From Patagioenas fasciata (Eukaryota; Chordata; Aves; Columbiformes; Columbidae), in contig NC_092526.1 of the NCBI RefSeq assembly GCF_037038585.1, positions 7,526,001 to 7,590,000 on the forward strand: a DNA stretch of 64,000 bases, in the 5' to 3' direction. A program made the position numbers and the translations under genes. This document shows, in pieces, positions 37,901-52,900 of the stretch. Below the pieces are notes generated by a model, which was not told where the DNA came from, did no database searches, and saw nothing but the letters and a program-made list of their open reading frames with translations. Position 1 is the stretch's first letter, and each line of letters starts with the position of its first letter.

Positions 37901-40900
37901 AAATAGCTGTTGAAAATTAATACATAAGTTAAATTATCCCCACAAGCAAGGAGTAGGTGTATTGGATTGCTGTAGCCCTTTAGCTTTGTGTAAGGAAGCA
38001 GAACTGTTTAGTTTAGACAAAATATTACTGCAAAGTATTCAAAGTATTTCTGTAGTTACAAGAAACCTCTAGCACTGACTGTATGACTTTGTCAGATTCT
38101 TGGTTATATAGACTTTAGATATATGCCTGTGTGTTATTAATTGGTCTTCTTGCAAGACTGAAGTTCAAAATGAAATTCTTCATCTTTGCAAAGATACTTT
38201 GCTGAATTAGTCATAATTAATATAAGAAACTCTATATTGTTTGCTTGGTTAATATTGCTAACATTTTAAAAGAGGTGACCTGAATGTAACCCAGACACAC
38301 AGAAATATACATTATTTTCATTTAAACATTTTTTCCTTCTCTGAAACTCATTTTTATGAATCTGTTTTAGTATTAACCTCTTTCTGATGCAGACTGTTTT
38401 CACATGGCTATGTCACGTATGCTGCATGAGCTTAGCCTCAGTTTCCTTCTGCTTCTCCAATCAACTCATCTACGTAAGATTTTAAAGATCTACTTCTCCT
38501 TTCGCTTTGCAAGGTTGGTTCCAATCTTGACATCAGTGATACCAGGAGCTCTTTCTGTGTGCTTTGAGGTTTGGAAAGTTATGCTTTCTGTCCTTTCAGA
38601 GGCAGATCCTTCCTGACCAGAGCTTCCACAGGGCTAGCTTTTGGCTTTCTTTATTAGTTCCTTTTTTTCTTTTTCTTTTTTTTTTTTTTGTTTTCTAACT
38701 TCTAGTTTCTTGCCAAGGTTTACTGTGGTAAGACTCTGTACATACACTTTTACTTGGTGCTTGATACCTCTACAAGACTGTTCCAATAACGCATCCTAAC
38801 TCATTACTATCTGCTTCTGGCCTTCTGATTCATCCAGCTTTGTGTGGTCCCATAAATTATGTGGTTCTTTCTATCTAGAAGAAAACTTCAAACACAGCAA
38901 TGGGTGTTGTGCGTGACCTCAGGTGCTTGCATTTGTGTAGGGATCAACACTAAGGTTTTGGACCTATGTACACCTGAGGTGAGCCAGCACAGTAGACTTC
39001 TTGCTCTCTTCTCTGCATGCGTATTCATTTACCAGGATATGTTCTCACACAAAGCTTCCAGTTTTGCTCTTTGTGTTTGCATTTTAATGGAAAATGTAGT
39101 TTTATTTTAAAGCCAATACATGTTGAAATTGAAAGGGTTGTTAAATCCCAATGGACTTCAGTCCTGTGGTTCCCTTCTATCTATGAGAGATACCACAGTG
39201 TCTGAAGCCCATTGCTACCCCTACGACTGCAAAGAGATTATGAAGAGTAGGAAAATTGTAGCAGAATATGCTGCATCCCAATGAGATTCTGATGTTTTCT
39301 GTTAGGGAAAAAAAAACATTTCCTTGATAAATGGACTCAAATGCTACCTACAGGATTCACTGTGAAGAAGGAAAACATTTAAAAATGAAATGGGAAAGAA
39401 TGTGAAAGAACTTGCCATTGACTGTGGTGCTTTTTGCACAGTTGGACTTTGCTGTTGGGAGTAAGTGTAACGGAGACACTTTAAATGATTTTTTTCCCTG
39501 CTTCTCTGAAACTTTTGACCATGTGGGCTGAGCTTATAACAGGATATGAAACTGCGTATCATAGCTCTGATTTATATTCTTGGATAGAGCTATTATTAAG
39601 GTGTCATAGGAACAGATGGGGTATGAATGATGAAGCTCAGATTGGGTAACTACCAGTTGAGAGGAAATGACTAATTGAACTTCAGAGAACAAGAAGTCTG
39701 TCTTCTTGCAGTCAAAATATGTGAAACAAAAATACATATTTGTCCCTTCAGTGTAGCTGAAGATCTGTTTCTTCTGCTTTGACAGCATGGAACCTTTATG
39801 TGCATGTTGGCAGCTTGTCTGACTGCAAAAATATAGAACATACTGAAGTTATTTTTAAATAGAGGCTGCATATTTTTAAGGTTATGTAAAGCAAAATGTA
39901 AAGCGTTGCTTTTTAACAGCTTAATGTATCTATTAGACATCTTATAAATTCTGTGTGATCAGGGCTATAATGATGGGGAAGTTCTTTACATTTCAAATCT
40001 AATTTTTGTGATTATAAATGGGGAACACTTTATGGTTTCCCTCTCAGTAATATAAGCTATTTTCATTGTCTTAAGTCTAATGAAAAAATGTTGGACTTGT
40101 CATATTTTGTAACTACATTAAGCAGACATCTTTAAGGTTCTTATTCTAAAACTGTGAAAGCTACAGAGGATGAATGCTCAAAAATACATTAAGTCATAAA
40201 ATAATTTTAATATTCTCAATTTCCACTTGTTAGTTTTATCAACTTCAAATTGTATCACAATCTCATCCTGTGTGTCATGTCAAAACTCCTATCGCGTGTA
40301 AGTGTCAATAATGTTAATTAATTGGCATAAATCAGCAATTTTAAAACTGTAGTACTTCAGGAATTGGAGTATGAACAGTGTGGATCAAAGCAGTGATTCA
40401 TGTTACTGTCTGCATCATAACAGAGGACTTAACACGTTCACATACTCTAACTGGAGCTTTAAAAAACTATTTTGTGCACCTGATTCATATAAATCTGTGT
40501 CAAGTGTTTAAGTGACTAAATGTATGGGTTGCAAGTAAAGGAAGCAGATTGAAACTACTTATGACAAAGCTATTTCATTATTGGGTGGCAAAAGAGAATG
40601 AATGCTTAAGTAAATAGCAAAATATCACCACAGATATGTAACTTTTAAGCATGTGGGCATTTCTGTGGAATCCCTATTTGTATTGGTACTGCAGAAACAT
40701 AGGAGATGAAATGGTGTTGATATCTTTACCATTATTATCTTTTAGGAGTGGTTACGTTATGGATAAAATGATGGCTGTTACTTTGTACTTCCATTTATTT
40801 ACCAGCAACAAAATGTTGAGCCTCTATAAATACTTAAAAGCGAGGACCTTTCTCGCTGCTATGTAAGAAGTTTTATTTCAGACATATTAGGTGGAAGTTA

Positions 40901-43900
40901 ATACACATGAAAACAGAAGATACCCTATAGCAGCATTCTATGAGCACAGTCTGAAAATGTAAAAGGTGCAAAAAGAAAAGCAGAACAACTTTTTATTCTT
41001 TGGCAGATCCTGAAGTAAATGAAGTTAGAGTGGCTACAGTTCACTCTAATGAAAAAAAATCTCATTTTATGGAAAAAACATCTGTTACTCTGGTTGACAT
41101 ATTTTTAAGACCTTTTATTTTAATTGCTATCCAGCTTCTAATTGTCAGAGCAATTTGTAAATCACTCTGAATTTTTTCATTTTAGCTTGTTATCCTGAAA
41201 AAAAAAGAGGGTCCAAATAGTTCACATATACCAAAGAACAGTGTAATGCAATCTTACGTAGTCTCACTTTAATTTCTGTGTGTCTGAACTGACATAATTA
41301 ACACTTAATTATTTATGCAATTTTACCAAAATATAAGTTGGTATGTTGAGAAATACTGTATTTGTCAGCACCGGTTGACAAGGAATACTTATATTCCTGT
41401 CCTCTTTACCACATTTGCTTACTACCAGATGCTACTTGGATGCAATAGACTCTCAGTTATTGCTATATTTGTATATTTGCTCTGATATCCTTATATTAAA
41501 TATACTATATTGTTGAAGGTCTTTGGTTTACTCTCGAGATACCTCTACTCTATATCTAGTTGCTATAGTCTTTCTCATTTTTTGCATTTGTGTAAAGAGT
41601 TTAAAGGACTCTGCAACACTAAGTTGCTGTGCACTCTGATTGATTTCAGGCTTCAAACTGGTTTTTAAAAACACAATTAATGTCCTGAAAGCAGATGGCC
41701 TTTGAAAGAATCTGCAAAAAGAAAGCCTTGTTTTGTAAACTTCAGTTTAAACAATTAACAATGAGTATTCTGAGTAAATGGAAAAAAATAAATCAGTTCT
41801 TGAAGTAAGCAAAAACTGTCATTATTTTAAAATTAGAATTGTATATTAGTTGTTTGCAAAGAAATGTCTTTGCCCAGCTGCAAATCACAGGTATTTAGGC
41901 CCCACAATCATGAGTTGCCACTAAAAATAATTCTCTTCCTGCCTTTTTTATTTTGTAAATCTGTGCAGAGTTGGGGAGGTTTGTTTTGTTATTTTTTCCT
42001 TTGTTTTCATCACTCCATCACTGATGACTGGGGGGGTTGGGTGGTTACAAAGCTATTGCAAAGAGATAGTTTGTTACTTAGAAAAAGTTATATAAGAAAC
42101 ATTTTGAATTTTTTGTGTGTGTGTTAGTTGAAAGATATTGATGAAAATGGTTAACCTTGAGATTGATATTGTCAGATGGAGGGAGCAAACAGCAGTGTGC
42201 CCTCTTTCTCTGAATGCCAGACATTTATCTCACACATCATGTCTGAAAAGTGCGAGTGAACATTTTCTTCTGAGATTTCTATTTTGACCTCAGAAATGTC
42301 CATTTTTCCCCATGACAAGATGCATGGCGTTAGACACAATGGCAGCTCTAAGTGGATGGTGCCACAACAAGCATTAATCATCAGTATAAAGTGGCTGAGG
42401 TTTGTGCAGAAAAGACTTTTGCTGTGGTTTTGGGTAGGTACACTAACTTCAGAGCACCTAGCACTATAAAAGCAGATCTGTATTACTTCAAAAGGTTTTC
42501 AGTATCAAAATACAGAGCATTTTTATCTTGGTGTGTTAAATTTTATTATAGTCATAAAGACCTGGAAGATCTTTTCCATGTTTCATGGAAGGAACATTGA
42601 GTTACATGGTACAGTGAGCATGTATCTAGTTATATGGCATAGGAGTAGTTTCAGCTTCCTTAGAATTTGCGGTGGCTAGGAACAGACTCTGAAGAAGACT
42701 TCATCCAGAGCAACCCATCAAGACCAGTTTGTTTCCCCAGCTGAAAGCTGCTGGGGATAACAAGTGAAAAGCACAAGGCAGAAGGATACTTGAGCCAGGG
42801 GGAAATCCAGCGGAGTGGCCTGTAAAGTTTGTTCCCTTCTAGAGCTTGTAACATTTCATAATTCCTGAGACTTGGTGCTTTTTTCCCTGTCAGTAAACGT
42901 TAATAAATCCTCAAGCAAAGCGATGCACTGCACAGAGCTGTTGGTCTATTGCTGTCACTTAGTTCAACCAGCAGCACCCACTGCTTCATTTCTCAGTCAG
43001 TGGTTTGATGAAGTCGTGCCCTTCGTATGGTACCGTGATGGCAACTGGTGGGAGTTATTATTCCAGTTTGCTTTTTGTGACAATACAGAAAATTATACAA
43101 TGCTTGAAAAACTTCCTAGATTACTTAGTAGCTGGAGAAATCATCTAATTGCTGGTTAGTTACGTGCAGCCCAAGCAGGTATTGCTGTTGAACTCTGACA
43201 ATCCTTACAAAGCTTCAGAAATTCACACTTTGGGTGAGATATTGCCTTGGAATTCCCAGCATTGATTCTGATCAGGAGATACTTAGTAAATCTGTATCCT
43301 CATGCAGCCCAGGGTTGCTGTAGGAGAAAAGGGAACTGCAAATCATCACCTTGCTGTAAGACTTAAAGGGAGTGGGTTTTCTCCTCAGCTTTCTTATCTT
43401 CACAGTTTTTGCTTGGACTAGTGCTTTCCTCTGAATTTATTAGTATGTATCAATTTAATCTACGTGTTTTATATACTATTTACTAGAGGTAGAAAAAAGT
43501 TCTTGGAATTATTTAGGTAATGCTTTTGAATTGGATAGGCTCGTTGGTTAGATTTTGAGGGGTTTTTGTTTGTTTTGTGTTTGTTTTGTGTTTTTGTTTT
43601 CCAGCTTGGAGAAGTCTATAAAGTAGCGGAGGTAAAAGTTTGTGAAATAACCAAGAGCTGAGTTTGTAAAATAGCTGAGGGTGCACATTTGGAAAGATGT
43701 CGCAACACCCATTTAATGACCTAACTGGATGTCCATCAAATAATTTCCTTTGTCCTTTATCCAGTCTCAAAGATTCGATGAAGCAACTTGCATGGGCTGG
43801 GAACATTTAAGTTCCCTGGACCCTACTTGAGTTAAGAATGTATATACTAAATAACTGAAATGAACTAAATAGCTTAAAATACCCTTAAGAAAATTATATC

Positions 43901-46900
43901 AAAGATGGCATTTAGTGTTTTAAAAATGTAAAAATGCTGGACAGAATTTACTAGTTTTGACTGGGGACTTGGAGTAATCATTGTCTTTACATGGAGTAGC
44001 GTTAATTAGGTGACTCTAAAATGGGAAAAAAGTCAAATTCATTTTCTAATACTTTAGCTAGTATGATTAGTAGGGGAGAGGGAGTGTTTCTATTTCAAAA
44101 CAAATGTGACAGCTCTGGAAAGCAGCTTTTAAAAACCAGTCTGACATATAAATACTTGTTAATCACGAAGCAACAAAAACATTGCTGTTTCTGAAAAATA
44201 ATTAAAAAAAAAAAAAAAAGCACTTCTTGCCTTGAAAATGTCTCTCAAGGTTACAATTAATATAATACTAGACCGAAGCAGCAATTCAATATTACAATGC
44301 AAGTTCTTCAGTAATGCTAACAAATTTAATATATGATTTTAGAATATTTGGTATACATACTTTGGAAATCATACCAAATCTACTTATTGTAGTTGATACC
44401 TGTAGGAATGAAGTCTATTTTTTTTCCTTTCATTGATTCAGTGAATCCATAACTTAAATTTATAGTAAACAATACATAAGTATTGGTTTAGTTGTTATAT
44501 TTACTATTAATTTCTGCTTTTCTTCCCCTCTCTTCTTGTTTCTTTTTTAGGTGTATGATTGCTGATGAGGTAAGTGGTGTTCCTATTACTATAACATCAT
44601 TTTTCTTGTTTTAATGTATCTCATGTACATGTGACTTCTTTTGTTTGAGATGTGAGCAGAAAGGTTGGTAATGAGAGAAGCCTAATTCCCGTGATCTTCA
44701 GCAGATATTCTGAAAATATCTGGGTAGGGAACAAAATGAAATCTGACATGAGCTTAAAAGAGTCTTTCAGAAGATACGCCTTACAAAGTTGAATTTTCTC
44801 AAAGGTACTGATCTAGTATAAGTAATAGTGGAAATAATTACTTTTAAATACATTTAAAAAATTGTATTTTATTCTATTCCATATTAGGGAAATTTGAGTC
44901 CAGCATTTCTTCTCACAGAAGCATATTAGTAAAAGAGTATTATGTTCTAGATGTGTTCTCACTATAAAACCTTACTGAAAAAGAGATAATGTGTGGGGAT
45001 TGATATAGTCTCCCAATTCTAATTTGGGTTCTTTTGAAACACTGACAGGCAGAGGGAGAGAGAGAGATGGATTACTGGGATTAAAACATCTCCTCATACT
45101 ATAAAAATCTTAATACAGCTGGAGCTAAACTCTCCTGGCATAGAATGTGAAATTTCTGGGAACTGTGGAGAACAGAAAAGCATTTAGGGGAGGAGAAAAA
45201 GGAAACTTGGGAAAAATCAAAATACCAGCAGTAGCTATTTGTTCATTAAAACAAAGTTTCTTATTTCCTTCCTTGCATGACAATGTAACGTGTGAATAAT
45301 TGTTAGCAATAAAAAGTACTGCAAGATATGCTTATTCTGAAATAACTAGTGTATACTTCATGACATTAGGTCTGACACTGGGGAAAGTTTTGTGCAGTGT
45401 AACTTTCTTGTTAAATATATATCTTGTCTGTAAATCTGAATTCTCCACTAGGTGGACTTCCTCTTCTGTGTTACAGAATAAAGAGAAACTGGTAGCTACG
45501 GTGAATGTAAGAAATATTGATAGTTTATTTTTGTTGACCTACTGAGTCAAAAGCAGAGTTCTTCATATGGATCTTCCTTTGTTCTTCAGGCCCTGAACAG
45601 AAAATCCTCTGAAATGAATGGAAATACTTATTTTAGGTTTAATGAGCTAACCAGATATAACATATTTATTAATCCATTTAAAGAGAAGCATCTTCTTTCG
45701 TAAAATATTATCCATGGTTGACAATGAAACAGATACTGTGTAACTAGCTCTTTGGCTTTGCTTCCCTTATCTAGTTCTGTCTTCACAAATATTTTTGTCT
45801 CCTGAACGGAATATGCTTTCTGAACAGAAACTTCTATTTTTAATTTTTTTTTATTTTCTTTTCCCAGATGGGGCTAGGTAAAACAATTCAAGCAATTGCC
45901 ATTTCCTATTATTACAAAAACGAATGGCCTCTCTTAATTGTAGTGCCTTCATCTCTGAGATACCCTTGGGTCGATGAGATGGAGAAGTGGATTCCAGAAC
46001 TCTCTCCAGATGATATTAGCATCATTCAGAACAAAACTGATACTGGGTGAGTAAAGTTCGTGTTTCTTCTATAGAAAGGCTTGCTCAACCCCTCCATGCT
46101 CAACCAGGGCCACCTAGAGCCAGTTGCCCAGGACTGTGTCCTGGTGGTTTTATAATGTCTCCAAGGACGGAGACACCACAGCCTCTATAGGAAACTTGTT
46201 CCCAGTGCTCAGTCACCCCAGAGTGTTTCCTGATGTTCAGAGGAAACCTCCTGTGTTTCAGTTTGTGCCCATTGCATGTGGTCCTGTCACAGGGCACCAG
46301 AGAAAGGAGCCTGGCTCTGTCCTTTTTGCACCCTCCCTTCAGGTATTTATATATATTAAAAAGAAACACCCTGAGCAGCCTTGTTGCTAGGCTAAACAGT
46401 CCCAGGCAGCCTTTCCTCACAGGATAGATGCTCCAGTCCCTTCATCATCTTCATGGCCCTTTGCTGTCCTCTTTCAGTGTCTCGTGTTCAGCGTGGTGTC
46501 CACCAGGATCCTGGGTCCTTTTCTGCCAAGCTGCTTTCCATGCAGGGTGGCCCCCAGCATGTATTGGTGCACGAGGCTGTTCCTACCCAAGTGCAGGACT
46601 GTGCACTTCTCCTTGATGAGCTCCATAAGGTTCCTGTTGGCCCATTTCTCCAGCCTGTCAAGGTCCCTCTGGTGTATCAGCCACTCCTCCCAGTTTTGTG
46701 TTATTATATTACAGTAGTTACTCATCTTCTTTGAAACTGAGAGGTCTGGGTCTTGTAAAGTAACAAGTGCTTGTCTGCTGAAAGTTAGATTACTTCAGTG
46801 TGTCTCAAATATATACAGTTATTTCTCACCTCTGAATTAGCTTGTATTCATTAGCTTCTCTAAAACATTTTAAACACATTTTTGGAAAGCTCCTGGTATA

Positions 46901-49900
46901 CGTTACGAAGTAAGGAAGTAATTACTATTAAAATTCTATTTAGCACACTAAGAAAATTTGTAAGTTGGAATAAGTATTCTCTAAATAACTGAAAAGGTCA
47001 TCATGACCTAGGCTTTCTATCTTTAGACTTAATAGCGTGACTTCACCAAAGAGGGATTAAATGTCTTGTGTTTTATTAGAAAAACATTCCTATTACACTG
47101 AATTACAAGGGTATTTTTTAGTCTGTTTTACTGTAAAAGACTTGGTTGATTTCAGGGTAATGTCTAGATGTTGTTCTGAAACTTCTGGATAACGGAGACT
47201 TATCTTCATGTTGTCTGGGGAGTATCAGAAAGTGGCTTGACTGTCAAGATGTGCAGATGAGACAGTAGCTTGGAACCTTCCTTGTGGTAACCAGAGAAAT
47301 CCAACTGAAAATGCACTTTAAAAGCTTAATCTGGGGCTGTTGCTAATGATAAGCTTAAATTTTGGTGATCATAGGAATAACGGAACTAAAATAAGGACCT
47401 AATGAGCCGTATTTTAAGCTGTTTAGCTAAAATGCACACAAACCTAATGCTTCTAATGCTGAATGCAGAAAGGAGAAATATGGAATAAGGGGAATTATGG
47501 CAAAAATAAAAGGCAAACTGAATTCTGTCCATTCTATCTTTTAAGATTTTTAAAAAGACTACACCTTAGCCATTTTCACTTCATTTTAGTCAACAACAAG
47601 GGAAGAAGATAACTTGCGTTTCTGCTTGTATAACTCTGAGGGGTCTCCCTAGTTATAAGTGAGTTAGCTGTTGAACTAATTAATATTTTAACATTAAAAA
47701 CTGTTTTCTGCATTTGCAAGAAAATGCAAAAGCAAAAACAGAGCTGCCCAACTTGGTTTAACATTTTCTTAAATTCTGCCTCTGTATGTTCAGCTTGGAT
47801 TTCTCTCAGTTCAATACTTCTGTTCAAAGCTTCAGCAATGAAATTTACTGCTTGAATGTTATTTAACTTCTTAATTTAAACAGGTTAAAATATACTTAGG
47901 CATCAATTCAAGTTCTTATAATTTTAGCTAAGTTTGAAATTGGATGTTTCCTCAGTAAATTGGTTCCACTAAGAATAAATAATTTTATTTGTATTTTTTA
48001 TTAATCTACCTTTCACAAAGGGATTGGATGGAAAATTCTTGTTTTCCTGGCTGTTCTAGTTATCTATACAGTAACAGCAGTAGCTTGGAGTGCACTGACC
48101 ACAGGGCCAGTGCTCTAACCATTGCCACCTCCTCCATATCCAGAAGCATGAATGTGCATGTGCACATACTTAAATACTCCAGGCAACTTCAACTTAGTAG
48201 TTTTTTTGATCTGTTGCTACTGGAGAGCAAATAGAGACAGTGCCAGCAGCATGATGATGTCTGACAGATGGGTAGACCAGCTGCAACTCTTGTTCCGGTG
48301 ACTTGTTTGTCTAACAACTTTGAAGAGTTCCTGTGCTGCTCGAAGGCTCCTGAAGGGCCACAGTGCTCTCTAGTTATCTTAAAAACAATTAGTGCCTTGG
48401 ACCTGTGTATGGCTTTAAATTTATTGTAAGTAGTTCTTTTCTAACTAATTTTTTCATCTCATGCCTTGTTGATTTATTGCTTCTATTTTTTTGTTTTCTT
48501 CATATTTGTTTTTGGGAGAAAAGCTGGATAGGCAGCTTTGATCGGAATGTGTTTTTCAGGTGGTGATGTTCAGCCCAGACTGGACCTTTACAGCACCAGA
48601 TGCTTAGAGATCACCTCATTAGTCATCTCAGGCTGCTAATGAGGTGGCTTTTGTACACAGAGCAGCAGATAGCTTGCATGGTGACATTATTACTTCAGGT
48701 GTTCGGGTGCTGTTTACATAGTGTGCTCATAATGATCTGAGTCATGTGTGTAACTTGTTATTCAGAAAGTGAAATTGTCCCATGCGATACTCCAGGAAAG
48801 CTGCACAAGTGGAAGCGATGAAACCAGATAAATGAAGCTCCTTTTTTTAAATGCAACGTATGTCTTCTGAAAATGGTTGTGAAATGTGTGTGATTTATAA
48901 GTGTGAGATGCTAGAATGTTTTAAACACCAAGACCTGTTGTTATTAGCCTGACAGACCACTAATTAATCAATCCAAAAAGTATCATACATACCTTCTTAA
49001 AAAAGTTAGTTTGGTGTAATTCCTTTGCTATATTAATTTTCCTACAATGAAAATTTACTGAGAAAACTTCTGGATTTCCTCTTTCAGGAGAATATCAACC
49101 AGCAAAGTAACCATTCTGGGGTATGGCCTGTTAACTTCTGATGCGCAGACTTTAGTAGACACTTTGTACAGGCAGAACTTTAAGGTAGTTGTGGTTGATG
49201 AATCGCACTATATGAAATCCAGAAACGCCACCCGCAGCAAGATTTTATTGCCAATTGTGCAGAAATCTCTTCGAGCGATTCTTCTTACTGGAACGCCTGC
49301 TCTAGGAAGACCTGAAGAGGTATTTTCTGTATGGTGTTTTGGTTTATTTGGTTTTTAAGGATGGTATGAGTAATAAATGAACAAATTTGTAGTTTTCTTC
49401 AATGCGTACAGTTTACATGAATTATGGCATCAAACAGCGGACTGAAACCATGTCTTTTGGTTTGAATTGATTATATTGATGTTTTACAAACTTGTTTCAA
49501 GCTCATGCGCAGGTGACTTGAGACAGGGCTTCTCTTAAGAAATTAATTGCTCATGGAACAGACTGCCTGGGTGAAACAGAAAATGAAGAGCCCAAATAGA
49601 GAACTGTTTGTTTCTACTGGGTAGGGGAGTCCTTGGTAGACAAGAACTTGTATTACATCTGCTTCATCATCTGATATAGGAGGTTCTTTGTTCATTGCTC
49701 TTCTTTTGAATATTCCTAATGTTCACTTGTATTTCATAAGTGGAAAAAACATATCCTGTGGTTGTTGCAGTCTAGAAAGACAAGTTTGCCTTTGAAAGAA
49801 GTTCAGCATATGGAATTGGGGAGGAGCAAAGAGGAAACCAGAAACCACTTGGGTTTTATACTGAACCCAGGAAAACTGCCTGTATTTATTAAGTGTAGAA

Positions 49901-52900
49901 ATATATGGAATATAGGAGCTGATTTGTATCCAGGGAACTCATAAGGGTTATATAAATCATACTTTACTGTTCAGAGTTTGTTGTTGTGCAAATAGAAATT
50001 ATGCCAGAAAGATTATAGCTTGAGAAAGATGTCCACTGCATGAAAAAGGGCTTGGTGTATTTTGAGTGTTTGCTTAAAACAAATACTTATATCTATGGGT
50101 GTAGATAAATTTGAAACTTCCTGCACATATATCAAAGACGTTGCAACCAGCCCTGGAAGAACGGAAGTTAGAAAGTGTTATGCTTTTAAACAATGTGTTG
50201 ATACCAAGACCAGTAAGCAACATTGCTGTTGTCTCTGTGCTACCCCTCAGCAGTGTTTCTTGGATCTAGTAGCGATCTTTGAATCCAGAAAGCTTTGACA
50301 GTAAAGCAGCTTGTAAAGTAGCATTCTTTCTGGCTAGGTTGTCTAAACTGATATTTACTGTCTAAACTGTTACTCAACTGGGAAGAAAGGTGTGAAATTT
50401 CTGGTCTGAAAGGTCTGAAATTTCTGTTGACATTGTTAAGAAGCAGACTGTTCATGGAATACCTGCATGAAGCTTTGCAGAAGCCCATGTACCTGGCAAA
50501 TGACAGAAATTGTATTTTTAGGAAGAGCATCTTCTCATCTGTGTTTTCTTGTTCAGTATAAACCTTTTCCAAGTCGTCAGCACTGTGTTACAGTGTTCAG
50601 GGTGCTCTGTTCTTTGAGGGCTGCCCATAACTGTCCTGTTTCAAGACACGCATGCTCCTATGGAATGTCTTTTGTATGTGTACCAAGCTGTGTATTTTTT
50701 GTGCAACTATTGAATGTAAACTTAACACAATAACCGTGTCATAGTTATTTCTGAATAGTCTTACATTTGCAAGTGATTTTTCACTATCACTTTTTATTTA
50801 TACAGCTTTTCATGCAGATTGAGGCACTGTTTCCAAGAAGGTTTGGCACTTGGAATGAATATGCCAAAAAATACTGCAATGCTCGTGTCAGGTATTACTG
50901 TACTTGCTTGTTTATTTTCCTGTGAGTGTCTTTGGTTTTCTTGTCACGTGAAGTGAGAGAATCAGCAAGTAGTACCTCTGCTGTATCATGCTATCTTGCT
51001 TGGAAACCCAGGGTCAGATACCATGTTCTCCATCAAAAATGATTGGGAAAAGGATTAAATTGACAGAAGACTTTATTTCAGATGTTAATAGCTTCCAGTT
51101 TTGTCCACAAATAAAGTTTAATGGCCAGCATTCTGCTAAGTAAAATTTATATCTCTCTTTATTACGGGATCCAGTCTTTATCTCACCATGCCTGGGTGGA
51201 AAAAAAGTCCAATACTTGTCTCTGTATTTTACAGATTGACTAAGTGAAAGTAAATGTATAAGGCTCCCAAAAGCAGAGTAGTGTGTTTGTAATTTTATTG
51301 AGGGGTCAGATATAGGTGTTGTAATTTCTTGTCCACCACCTTGCCTCCAATTTGCTGGGTAACACTGATCATTACACGTTTTTTAACACGTGTGCCTAAT
51401 TAATTGTAACCCATTTTTATCCTTTGTATGTTTCATGAATTTTCAGGTTTCATATGCTTTAATTTATTAACTCAAGGAGGATTCATTTCCCTCTGACTTG
51501 CTTCCCTCAGCTTTAGCTTAATTATTGGTTTCTCTAGGGGATAGAAGCAGCTCTGGTTTAAAATGCTTAGTTTTACCCATCTGAATCTATATTCCAATCT
51601 GGAATGAAAGAAGTTGTGAGAAGGGAAGAACCTTTAAAAATTTCTTAGATAAAAAAATTCTTATCTTCATCTTTGCATATGTTCAAAATAATAGGTTTTG
51701 TCAGCTAAATTGCCTCGCATTTAAATTTAATTTTTTACAGTAGTAATTACGTGGTTTCATTTTCATATAACTTCTTTTTCTCCCTCCATCATTCTATCAG
51801 CATTTTATCAGCATTTAACTTCAAATGACATGGAAGAGTGCTGTCTAATTTTCAGACAGAGAAATGCTATTTTTTCCATGGTGTTTTGACTGAATGCATC
51901 TGTAATTTTCACACCACAAGTGCGCGTGGGTACAGCATGGTTAGCTACTCAATCATAGATGATTATCTTATTTTTGGAACACCATAAATGTAACAAAAAT
52001 CAAGTTCAGCATTTGGCAAGCTCTCAATAAATAACTTTGTCTTCGTGACTTGACTGAAACAAAACATCCTGTGGTAATAAACTTGACAGGATTGTTTTAT
52101 GCAGTGAAAATGTTGTGGGTTTTTGTACTTAGGTGTTCACAGACACCTGTTTCCAAAGAGTTTCTGTGAGGTCTAGCCTATCATTTCTTTTGTATCCCAA
52201 ATGCTGAAGCTAGAGGGAGCAAACCTTTTTAAGGACAGCCGTATAGAGACTGCAGCACTTCCTTAAAAACAACGAAACAAAGAAAGAACGAGGAGGACTA
52301 AGTTAATAAATTCTTTCTCTTTTTATCCTTAAACCTACTTCCTCTATGTAACCTTGCTCATTAACTAGTATTACATTTAAAGATGCTACCTTAAGCTAGA
52401 AATCCTGTCTCTGACTGTAACTAGGAAGGAATTCTGAGGGAGGGAAACAAAGGAATATTAAAGGTGATATTTGCAGCTTTCATATAGCTTCCTTCTCACT
52501 CATTCCCCTCTATAACATAATAAAGAGCGTTCTCATGGTGGTATATTCTTCCCATTAGTCCACTGAAACGAGTTATAAAATTATACCTTAAACTTCTGCT
52601 TCCTGTAGAAAGGGAAGTGTAGTTGGGGTGATACAGAGGACTGTGTGTGTCTGATGCGTAGTAATGTCTGCAGGCAGCAATTCTGACTTTAGAGCTGGAA
52701 AGAATCAGACAGAAAACAATTATCTCTCTGGTATAAACAGGGACACCAAGTGTTGTTATCCAGCACACCTTCATATCTAATAGTCTGTTTTAAAATTAAG
52801 TACTGAAGGTTTCTGTTGAATTTGGAAGAGCTAGCTTTTTACCTTCAGTATTGATTTTTCATTTTCAGGTTTTTTGGTAAAAGAACTCAATGGGATTGCA

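Larger units (their letters stand above)
32000..44550 (+). other. ZRANB3: ZRANB3 intron, 12.55 kb
   Basis: The largest intron in the window, GT-AG, AT-rich and T-leaning on the + strand. It holds a T25-like tract with a potential cryptic exon (32858-32906), a GA microsatellite at 35611, an (AAAAC)n tract at 35838, a purine-rich stretch at about 35,600-36,550, T-rich tracts near 38,670, T/G-rich sequence near 43,560 and a poly-A at 44,204. No further ZRANB3 exon is needed here, because exon phases join across it. Confidence 0.85.

Noticed and set aside
42872..43159. 95-codon + strand open frame with aromatic residues.
   Set aside because: No homology recognised, no exon-like borders, and ZRANB3 phases join without it.
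43513..43806. 97-codon - strand open frame.
   Set aside because: Includes a translated T/G-rich low-complexity tract. No family signal.
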